The translations under genes and the position numbers were made by a program. Positions 40,171-45,698 of a stretch of DNA of 45,698 nt are shown piece after piece (position 1 is the first letter of the stretch; every line of letters starts with the position of its first letter). The notes under the pieces were generated by a model, which did not search any database, was not told the origin of the DNA, and worked only from the letters and a program-made list of their open reading frames with translations. This DNA is from CAYYEF01 sp964470825 (lineage in GTDB: Bacteria > Patescibacteriota > Minisyncoccia > Phycocordibacterales > JAACPR01): assembly GCA_964470825.1 (NCBI GenBank), contig CAYYEF010000003.1, positions 1 through 45,698 on the forward strand. The letters run 5' to 3'.

Positions 40171-41358
40171 TTACGAAGCCGGAATGGCGTCTTTGACAGC
40201 AACAAGGCCCTTACCGCGACCTTTGCCTTGGCGGCCGCCGCGAGGTTTGAGCCCCTCCATAACCAGCTGGACCAAACGGTCGAGGCTAATTACAGTTGGT
40301 TCAACAGCGGAAGCCGTTTTGGTACCATTGTAAAGCTGAGTTGGTACCCCTTCATGAAGATGCCAATTTGGAACCTCTTTCAAAGTTCCCTCCCGATCGA
40401 GTTTCAGTTTTGACACATCCACTCCTCGAGCTTTGGCTTCTTCCGCACGAATAAGGGCCACAACATTGTTGAGCCAGATATTCCTTTTAACATTCGTCAT
40501 GATTTTGACGTTGCCTTGAGAATCCTGAAACAAAACAATATCGTAACCGAGTTTCCGTGAAGCCGGCCCAAGCTGAGTATTATCCGAATTAATCACGACC
40601 ATTTTGACGGGGCCGCGATAGGATTCGAACTGAACCACTTTGCCCGACTCTTTGATTTGGACCAAACCCTCTTCAAAGCGACGCTGCTTGGCCGCCAGAC
40701 CCTTCTGCCCTTTTTCCATCCAACTCTTGGCGAACTTCTCGTCGATCATCTTGGCGATGATTTTCGATCCGTTTTCCAGATTGAATGGCATCCAGGGACA
40801 CTCGCTTTTTTTATAGCGAGCATTTTTTTCGGACCAGGCCGCCTTAGAATCAGACAACTGCAGGGCATCAACCTCTTTCGAGATCTTATCCCAGTTATCC
40901 GACTCGAACCGGACGATCGAAGTGAAGAGAGGTTTGAGCCACTCATACACTTCCTCGACAGGGGTTTTGTCATGAAAGTTCATTCCCTTCACAACCATAG
41001 CGATATGATTCGCCACTCCCTCCGTTCCGTGCCGATCTTCGTGCTCCACCTCTGACAGAAGCTGTTCGAAGCAGCGCTCCCGACCAATGGCCAGGAAATC
41101 TGCAACGAGCCGAGCCGAACAGGTATAACCCTGCTTGCCGTGTTCATCGAAGCGGCTTCCACCACACCCAACAAACAAGGCATCGGGAGAATGCGTTTCG
41201 GCACTCATCCCTTCCGGCCACACTCCAATTGTGAAAGTGCCAATCTTGGCACCATTCAAATCAAAGCGGTGTTTGCCATATTCCCGCAAAAGGAATAGGG
41301 CCAAAAACTCGTCGAGGTGAGGATTGTCGTGCATAACGACTTGATCAATTTTCTTCAT
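40171..41358 (-). CDS. GC-rich gene: putative metal-dependent hydrolase, distantly MYG1/DHH-like
   Basis: 395 aa. N-terminal motifs suggest a metal site: VVMHDNPHLDEFLALFLLRE (His10, His14, Asp16), FVGCGGSRFDEHG and EVEHEDRHGTEG. The order HxxxxHxDE...FDxH...HxDxH resembles the MYG1/UPF0160 layout, but similarity is only in pattern. A middle helical part and VKMVVINSDN-type strand follow. The last 30 residues form a Gly/Arg/Lys tail (GLKPRGGRQGKGRGKGLVAV) that may bind RNA. GC content is far above its neighbours (one 60-base line, 40201-40260, is 65% GC). Own promoter, 100-base structured leader, strong terminator. Confidence 0.6.
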   Translation of the reverse strand: MKKIDQVVMHDNPHLDEFLALFLLREYGKHRFDLNGAKIGTFTIGVWPEGMSAETHSPDALFVGCGGSRFDEHGKQGYTCSARLVADFLAIGRERCFEQLLSEVEHEDRHGTEGVANHIAMVVKGMNFHDKTPVEEVYEWLKPLFTSIVRFESDNWDKISKEVDALQLSDSKAAWSEKNARYKKSECPWMPFNLENGSKIIAKMIDEKFAKSWMEKGQKGLAAKQRRFEEGLVQIKESGKVVQFESYRGPVKMVVINSDNTQLGPASRKLGYDIVLFQDSQGNVKIMTNVKRNIWLNNVVALIRAEEAKARGVDVSKLKLDREGTLKEVPNWHLHEGVPTQLYNGTKTASAVEPTVISLDRLVQLVMEGLKPRGGRQGKGRGKGLVAVKDAIPAS

Positions 41359-41499
41359 CTAACTATGCCCGCGTTATCTTCGGGACTTTATTTGTGGCAG
41401 TTATCTGCCGTGTAAAAGAACTTAGCCTTATCCGTTTTCACAAAGTGAGACGGGACTAAATACTTTTATAACAATATCATATTTAACACTATTTGTCAA
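41359..41499 (-). promoter_or_regulatory. Promoter and structured leader of the GC-rich gene
   Basis: Minus strand: TTGACA (41499-41494), 17-bp spacer, TATTGT (41476-41471). The leader of about 105 bases holds GGCAG-ataa-CTGCC, CCCG...CGGG close to the ATG, and the repeated word AGTCCCG. No Shine-Dalgarno sequence. Confidence 0.6.
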
Positions 41500-41502
41500 A
41501 TA

Positions 41503-41530
41503 AAAAAGACGGTCTTTTAGAGCCGTCTTC
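41503..41530 (-). terminator. Terminator of the 102-aa gene, enclosing its stop codon
   Basis: Minus strand AAGACGG (41529-41523) pairs with CCGTCTT (41512-41506), then TTTTATTT. The TAA stop (41519-41517) is in the loop. It abuts the promoter of the GC-rich gene. Confidence 0.85.
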
Positions 41531-41825
41531 TGTGTCTTCTTTCTTTTTTCTGAGCCTCCTTTTTAAACTTAGAAGGGACAGGGATACAAGTTATCAAAAC
41601 CCTTTCATGACTAAAAATATATAATTTATTTTGATGAACATAATAAACATGGTTTCTGTCATGTTTAAAATATTTTCTATCAACCCAAGACTTCAACTTT
41701 CCTTTTAAATTTTGTCTTGGAACCCCTTCGAGAAAAGCAGTGTTTGCTTTATGTCTTGCTTTATCACCAACCTTACCCAACCTCTGCTTCATTCGTAAAG
41801 AACTATGAGAATTAAGTGCAATCAA
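41517..41825 (-). CDS. Small basic protein, toxin-like fold possible
   Basis: 102 aa, very basic. MIALNSHSSLRMKQRLGKVG at the start, a central NLKGKLKSWVDRKYFKHDRN, then strands VYYVHQNKLYIFSHERVLIT CIPVP-type and a Lys/Arg-rich tail ending RRHRRRL. The HxxxRMKxR start with a C-terminal strand pair is reminiscent of small RNase-type proteins such as DUF4258, but the similarity is weak. No antitoxin partner is adjacent. It follows the acyltransferase gene by 24 bases on the same strand. Confidence 0.55.
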   Translation of the reverse strand: MIALNSHSSLRMKQRLGKVGDKARHKANTAFLEGVPRQNLKGKLKSWVDRKYFKHDRNHVYYVHQNKLYIFSHERVLITCIPVPSKFKKEAQKKERRHRRRL

Positions 41826-41849
41826 AATATATTACCTCCTCTACTAACC

Positions 41850-42959
41850 CTACACCTCTATTTTATTTTTTACAACACCCTTGAAAAAATAATCTGAGAC
41901 TTTCTTTAAAATAAAACTTAGACCTAACAATAAGAACAAATATAGAAATGTTGCGAGCCATGCTGGTAAAAGCTTATATAAAAAATCATATCTATACATA
42001 ATAGGCCAATGTAACAAATAAATTTCATAAGAATATATTCCAAAAATAGCTAAAAACTTAAGCTCATATTTTTTTAAGACAAAAATTAAAATAACAGAAA
42101 AAACGGTAGCTAAACTAATTAGTTCCTCAACATAATATTTTTGACCTACTCCAGAATGATAAGCTGTATATAAAAAGACTGAGACGGTTAAAAAAAATAA
42201 GAGATGGTAAAAAAACTTTATGGAAATAAAACTAAACACTTTCTTTACTTTCAATAAAATTAAATCATTATGAATTAACCAATAAAACAAAATTCCGCAT
42301 GGAAATGCGATTAAATGCAGTTTATATAAATCAATAACTTCTTTAAAAGATTGTGGCTTTAAATAAACTAAAAAATATCCCAAAATCAAAAATAATATAG
42401 ATGATAACCAAGGATATTTTTTATTAAAAATCCAAGGAAACAAAAGATAGTAAGATAATATAAGAGTGAAATACCACAAAGGAGAATTCAAATCAGAATA
42501 CATATTAGCTTGGGTAAAAATTCCAAGAAAAGTTTTAATGATGTAATTTGTTTGATAAGAAATATTCAAAAATATATGATCTAGTAAAAAGAAAACACTA
42601 ACTACTAACCACATAGGTATTAATATTTTTAGAAGTCTGTTTTTATAAAACCCCAAAGGTTTTTCGTTTTTCTTAATACTTGTTGCAGTCAAACCGTAAC
42701 CAGAAAGGAAAAGAAATAGATTGACTCCCACTCCCCCAATTATTGATAGTGGAAAAAGAAACTGAGTATCTTTAGATAAAAAATATCCTATATGAATAAA
42801 AATAACGGCTAAAATTGCAAAACCTTTTAATTCTTGAGTTAGCGAAATTGGAAAAATATCTTTTTTGTCCAACTTTCTTACAGACAAAATTAAGGTTAAC
42901 AAAAATATTGCAATGAAAATATAAGTCTGTTGGACAGGATTATTTATTAATATTTGCAT
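41850..42959 (-). CDS. Acyltransferase family 3 (OafA/YrhL-like) membrane protein
   Basis: 369 aa with about ten transmembrane segments. The family signatures are ELKGFAILAVIFIHIGYFLS with the catalytic His, GGVGVNLFLFLSGYGLT, FYKNRLLKILIPMW and YEIYLLHWPIMY. These proteins move acetyl or other acyl groups across the membrane onto polysaccharides. The SGNH domain often fused to the C-terminus is absent; instead a separate SGNH gene lies directly upstream, overlapping by 20 bases. Together they probably O-acylate a surface glycan (inference). Confidence 0.92.
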   Translation of the reverse strand: MQILINNPVQQTYIFIAIFLLTLILSVRKLDKKDIFPISLTQELKGFAILAVIFIHIGYFLSKDTQFLFPLSIIGGVGVNLFLFLSGYGLTATSIKKNEKPLGFYKNRLLKILIPMWLVVSVFFLLDHIFLNISYQTNYIIKTFLGIFTQANMYSDLNSPLWYFTLILSYYLLFPWIFNKKYPWLSSILFLILGYFLVYLKPQSFKEVIDLYKLHLIAFPCGILFYWLIHNDLILLKVKKVFSFISIKFFYHLLFFLTVSVFLYTAYHSGVGQKYYVEELISLATVFSVILIFVLKKYELKFLAIFGIYSYEIYLLHWPIMYRYDFLYKLLPAWLATFLYLFLLLGLSFILKKVSDYFFKGVVKNKIEV

Positions 42960-43686
42960 ATATAATATTAGCCCATTCTAAATAACCTTTTTCAGAAGGA
43001 TGAAAAAAATCTGAAGAATAGTGGTCTCCTACCTTTTTATATTCTGCGGAAGTTTCACTATATATATCAATATATTTAATATTGTATTTGTTTGATAATT
43101 CTTTTAATACTTCATTGAATTCTTTCGTTTTCCAATCAAAATAATAATTATAAGGGAAAAGTAAAAGTTCTGGACTACCAATAAAAGGAATACTTATTAT
43201 GTAAATTTGAGATTTAGTTTCTTTTGTAAGTCTTTCCAAAATTTCCTCATATGATTTTCTAAATTCATCCTTTTTTATATTTCCATGAATATCATTTACC
43301 CCAACTAAAATTGTTATTATGTTTGGTTTTTGATTTATTGTTTGTTCAAGAATTTTTCCATTAAGATCTTTGACTCTTAATCCTGGGAAAGAGGCATTTT
43401 TTAAAATAACATCATTTCCGCCTGAGCTAATTTTTTTAGCGATTAAAAATGGAAATGATTGCTCATAAGAAGAAACTCCGACTCCTGAAGTTAAACTATC
43501 CCCCATCGCCACATAGACAATATTTTCTGGATTAATACCATAACCCAATAAATAAGTTCCTTTTTGATCTGAAGATTTTAAGGCGGCTTGACCAATCGTA
43601 TTATAAATATGTGTGTAAGAAAGATTTAGATAAATTCCTATTGTTATAACCAGGAACAATAAAATAATTAATCCTAATTTTTTCAT
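42940..43686 (-). CDS. SGNH/GDSL hydrolase, membrane-anchored, directly after tRNA-Pro
   Basis: 248 aa from ATG 43686. A longer frame starts inside tRNA-Pro (43722) and is not credible. N-terminal anchor (about 4-22), then Ser64 in MGDSLTSG, Gly/Asn block VGVNDIHG (Asn131) and Asp226/His229 in DFFHPS. The enzymes act on acyl esters; with acyltransferase 3 they transfer or remove acetyl on surface glycans. The ATG lies 2 bases after the CCA end of tRNA-Pro, so the mRNA is cut from a tRNA-mRNA precursor. Overlaps the acyltransferase start by 20 bases. Confidence 0.92.
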   Translation of the reverse strand: MKKLGLIILLFLVITIGIYLNLSYTHIYNTIGQAALKSSDQKGTYLLGYGINPENIVYVAMGDSLTSGVGVSSYEQSFPFLIAKKISSGGNDVILKNASFPGLRVKDLNGKILEQTINQKPNIITILVGVNDIHGNIKKDEFRKSYEEILERLTKETKSQIYIISIPFIGSPELLLFPYNYYFDWKTKEFNEVLKELSNKYNIKYIDIYSETSAEYKKVGDHYSSDFFHPSEKGYLEWANIIYANINK

Positions 43687-43688
43687 TA

Positions 43689-43764
43689 TGGTCGGAGCGC
43701 CGGGATTCGAACCCGGAGTCATCTGCTCCCAAAGCAGACATGTTAGCCGTTACACCACGCTCCG
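43689..43764 (-). tRNA. tRNA-Pro (anticodon TGG)
   Basis: 76 nt including CCA. Acceptor CGGAGCG/CGCTCCG, anticodon loop TTTGGGA, T arm CCGGGTTCGAATCCCGG, 3' ACCA encoded. The only tRNA here with an encoded CCA. The SGNH gene ATG follows after two bases. Confidence 0.96.
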
Positions 43765-43839
43765 TATAAATACAAAATTCATTGTATAAGTTATTACAGA
43801 TTAACATTTTTAACAATAATATCAATTATTTCAAAGATT

Positions 43840-44265
43840 TTAATCAAAATTTATATTTTCTATAATTTCAACATTATATCTAAATCCCCCATCATAAATA
43901 GTGATTATTATTAAATCTAGCTGGTAGGCTTCCTCTTCTATATTATTTTCAAATAAAAATTTTTCAGCCACCAACCTCATTTTTCTTATTTTATTTTTAT
44001 TAATCTTCTCGGCTGGATTATAAAAAATACTATTATTTGTTTCATGAATAATCTCCTTTTGTGTTTCACGTGAAATAGTCTTAACCTCAATAAAATGAAT
44101 ATTTGGATCCTTATGAGAAATAATATCTATTTCTCCTACCCTATCTTGAAAATTACGTTTTATTATATCGTGTCCGAGTTGTTCCAAGTACTGACAGGCC
44201 AAATTTTCACCGTTACCACCAATTTCTTTGTTTTTATAGCCATTTTTTATATTTTTATTACCCAT
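43840..44265 (-). CDS. YraN/UPF0102 family nuclease-like protein
   Basis: 141 aa. The conserved set of this restriction-endonuclease-like fold is present: GGNGENLACQYLEQLGHDII, RNFQDRVGEIDIISHKD, IHFIEVKTISRE and FYNPAEKINKNKIRKM. EID and EVK supply the expected catalytic Asp and Glu/Lys. The family is probably linked to DNA processing; the biological role is unknown. A parS-like palindrome lies inside the coding region at 44062-44077. Confidence 0.9.
   Translation of the reverse strand: MGNKNIKNGYKNKEIGGNGENLACQYLEQLGHDIIKRNFQDRVGEIDIISHKDPNIHFIEVKTISRETQKEIIHETNNSIFYNPAEKINKNKIRKMRLVAEKFLFENNIEEEAYQLDLIIITIYDGGFRYNVEIIENINFD
44062..44077. promoter_or_regulatory. parS-like site, 15 of 16 matches
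   Basis: TGTTTCACGTGAAATA, against the ParB-binding consensus TGTTTCACGTGAAACA. It lies within the YraN-like gene. Confidence 0.75.
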
Positions 44266-44309
44266 GTTTCATAAATAACACAATTATTATTAAATAAATA
44301 TAAAGAACA

Positions 44310-44325
44310 TGTTTCACGTGAAACA
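44310..44325. promoter_or_regulatory. parS site, perfect 16-mer
   Basis: TGTTTCACGTGAAACA, an exact match to the bacterial chromosomal parS consensus, in the intergenic region 45 bases upstream of the YraN-like gene. Confidence 0.88.
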
Positions 44326-44451
44326 ATTTATATTAGTCTTTTATATAAAAATAAAAAATAAGGCTTTAAATAAAGTTTTTATTTATTTTAAAGACTTTTA
44401 AGACAGTATCTATTGTTGTCTTTTATTAACATATCCCCATAGTTATCCACA
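44326..44451. other. AT-rich intergenic stretch with a consensus DnaA box
   Basis: After the parS site, about 100 bases are almost entirely A/T. TTATCCACA (44443-44451) matches the DnaA-box consensus. Weaker look-alikes (TTATTAACA, ATATCCCCA) precede it. No gene is seen. A possible origin element, but one consensus box is not proof. Confidence 0.35.
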
Positions 44452-44489
44452 TTTTAGTCCTTTATATACAGGAAATGATGTATTTAAAA

Positions 44490-44522
44490 ACAAAATAGCA
44501 CCCTAATTTGGTGTTATTTTGT
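44490..44522 (-). terminator. Terminator after tRNA-Gly (GCC)
   Basis: Minus strand ACAAAATAACACC (44522-44510) pairs with GGGTGCTATTTTGT-type arm (44502-44490), one mismatch, then TTTTT. Confidence 0.7.
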
Positions 44523-44538
44523 ATAAAATATATTTTTG

Positions 44539-44609
44539 TGCGGCTAGGGAGAATCGAACTCCCGTCTCGTCCTTGGCAAGGACGCATTCTACCACTAAAC
44601 CATAGCCGC
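44539..44609 (-). tRNA. tRNA-Gly (anticodon GCC)
   Basis: 71 nt. Acceptor GCGGCTA/TAGCCGC, anticodon loop TTGCCAA, T arm GGGAGTTCGATTCTCCC. CCA not encoded. D and T arms match those of tRNA-Gly (TCC) at 38414. Confidence 0.96.
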
Positions 44610-44667
44610 AATATGTTGAAGAATTATAAACCTTTTATAAAAAACTTCAACTAATCATTAAATTTTA

Positions 44668-44898
44668 TTAATCTTTTATATGAATTAATTCCGTAAATTT
44701 ATAATCATTTATGTAAACATACACAAAAGAAAGGACCATTGGTATTAAATATGACCAAAAATGTTTTATATCAAAAGTCCCAAAAGTAAACATGTCTGTC
44801 AAACTCCATACACCACGCCAAATATAGATCAGGGCAATTCCAGCCAAAATAAGGTTTAGGTTAGGGTGTTTTTTTAAAAAAAATCTAAATTTCTTCAT
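44668..44898 (-). CDS. Small membrane protein, two transmembrane helices
   Basis: 76 aa, not recognised. Basic N-terminus (MKKFRFFLKKHPNLN), helix 1 (about 15-32, LILAGIALIYIWRGVW), helix 2 (about 47-63, WSYLIPMVLSFVYVYI), then a short polar tail. It lies between tRNA-Arg and tRNA-Gly on the same strand and is probably cotranscribed with them. No Shine-Dalgarno sequence. The compositional pattern of a real small membrane protein is good. Confidence 0.65.
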   Translation of the reverse strand: MKKFRFFLKKHPNLNLILAGIALIYIWRGVWSLTDMFTFGTFDIKHFWSYLIPMVLSFVYVYINDYKFTELIHIKD

Positions 44899-44959
44899 GT
44901 TATATATATTATTTATAAGCTAAATACTGTTAAATAGTACAACAATAATTAAGATTGTG

Positions 44960-45031
44960 CACCTGCCAGGATTCGAACCCAGAATAACGGTTCCGAAGAC
45001 CGTTGTGATATCCATTTCACCACAGGTGCGT
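44960..45031 (-). tRNA. tRNA-Arg (anticodon TCG)
   Basis: 72 nt. Acceptor GCACCTG/CAGGTGC, anticodon loop CTTCGGA, T arm CTGGGTTCGAATCCTGG. CCA not encoded. Confidence 0.95.
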
Positions 45032-45087
45032 TTCTGAATCATACGATAAATATGGCTAAAAATCAAAGTTTATACTAGAATGAAAAC

Positions 45088-45698
45088 ATGAACATAGACG
45101 CAAAAATACCAAATGTTATTCGTGAAACAGCAAAAACCCTTGAAAATAAAGGTTTTGAAGCTTTTCTTATTGGTGGTTGTGTCAGGGATCTAATCATAGG
45201 AAGAGAACCTAAAGACTGGGATTTAACAACAAATGCAACTCCTGAGCAGATTCAATCTATTTTTCCAGATTCTTTTTATGAAAATAGTTTTGGGACAGTT
45301 GGAGTAAAAACGGGAACTGAAATAGAAACTTTAAAAATTGTTGAAATTACACCATATAGACTTGAAGGGAAGTATAGCGACAAAAGACATCCTGATTCTG
45401 TACAATTTAGCCAAAACATAGAGGATGATATTAAAAGAAGGGACTTTACAATAAACTCTTTGGCTTACAGTGTCTCAAAAGGACAAATAATTGACCTTTA
45501 TAAAGGACAATATGACTTAGATAATAAAATAATAAGAACAGTAGGGGAGCCTGGTGACAGATTTGAGGAAGATGCGTTAAGAATGCTTAGAGCAATACGT
45601 TTTTCAGCAGAATTAGGTTTCATGATTAACACAGAGACCCAAAATGCCATATTTGAAATGAAACGTTTCATGAATAACGTTTCACGTGAAAGAATTCG
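45088..45698 (+). CDS. cca: CCA tRNA nucleotidyltransferase, N-terminal part
   Basis: Adds or repairs the 3' CCA of tRNAs. From ATG 45088 the frame stays open to the window edge (203 codons). Class II nucleotidyltransferase motifs: FLIGGCVRDLIIGREPKDWD with the metal-binding DWD, RRDFTINSLAY, LYKGQYDLDNKIIRTVG and EDALRMLRAIRFSAEL. TATACT (45071-45076) ends 11 bases before the ATG. Three of the four tRNAs here lack CCA, so the enzyme is essential. A parS-like palindrome lies in the gene near the edge. Confidence 0.95.
   Translation, partial: MNIDAKIPNVIRETAKTLENKGFEAFLIGGCVRDLIIGREPKDWDLTTNATPEQIQSIFPDSFYENSFGTVGVKTGTEIETLKIVEITPYRLEGKYSDKRHPDSVQFSQNIEDDIKRRDFTINSLAYSVSKGQIIDLYKGQYDLDNKIIRTVGEPGDRFEEDALRMLRAIRFSAELGFMINTETQNAIFEMKRFMNNVSRERI
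45678..45693. promoter_or_regulatory. parS-like site, 14 of 16 matches
   Basis: CGTTTCACGTGAAAGA, the consensus core GTTTCACGTGAAA intact, inside cca. The third such palindrome in 1.6 kb. Confidence 0.65.

Noticed and set aside
40146..41320. Several plus-strand ORFs over the GC-rich gene
   Set aside because: GC-rich DNA has few stops. The minus-strand frame has promoter, terminator and motif support.
43601..43825. 74-aa ORF spanning tRNA-Pro
   Set aside because: It reads through the tRNA and into the SGNH gene out of frame.
1..45698. CRISPR arrays, insertion sequences, prophage
   Set aside because: No regularly spaced repeats, transposase or phage structural operon seen. The S74 domain alone is not evidence of a prophage.

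Overview
The window looks like the chromosome of a Patescibacteria/CPR bacterium, most likely from the Parcubacteria group. The signs are an AT-rich genome with many small secreted or membrane proteins of unknown function, WSENxGW-repeat and cysteine-rich surface proteins, an S74-type fibre protein, a type IV pilus/ComEC uptake set, a PPIase-less trigger factor, few Shine-Dalgarno sequences and several promoters placed so that mRNAs would be leaderless. TGA is used as a stop, so the code is standard (not the UGA-Gly code of Gracilibacteria/Absconditabacteria). Three 100-N blocks (5156-5255, 6326-6425, 36027-36126) are assembly gaps of unknown true length.

Layout. 1-0.6 kb: rplJ start with an L10-type leader and attenuator (- strand). 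0.6-4 kb: three exported proteins, two sharing a C-terminal module. 4-7 kb: fusA, rpsG, rpsL, a str operon split by a terminator. 7-10.7 kb: a giant surface fibre protein ending in an S74 chaperone. 10.8-15.6 kb: M50 protease, a possible 34-aa membrane peptide, comEC, sod lying antisense between comEC and its detached metallo-beta-lactamase domain, rpmB and RNase HI. 15.7-19 kb: a small unknown, recJ, HIT hydrolase and tpiA. 19-26.6 kb: type IV pilus operon (pilB, pilC, a uracil-DNA glycosylase without Fe-S cysteines, three pilin-like proteins). 26.7-35 kb, mostly + strand: nusA with a leader that looks like a terminator/antiterminator switch, ppa, two secreted/membrane proteins, tig, clpP, rny and HU. 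35-38 kb: class IV aminotransferase, an SD-led small gene cut by a gap, a putative structured RNA of about 370 nt and a TrmB-like regulator. 38-45.7 kb: four tRNAs, a trypsin-like protease, RNHCP protein, a GC-rich unknown gene, an SGNH hydrolase plus acyltransferase-3 pair, a YraN-like nuclease, a DnaA box, three parS-like palindromes and the start of cca.

Working together: the pilus motor and pilins, ComEC, its MBL partner, RecJ and the glycosylase would make a DNA-capture and processing set suited to a nucleotide-scavenging episymbiont. The exported fibre, Cys-rich proteins and large minor pilin are plausible host-contact factors. Translation and transcription genes (rplJ, fusA, nusA) carry leader hairpins that suggest attenuation control. 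The palindromes and DnaA box near 44-45.7 kb suggest the right end lies near the replication origin.
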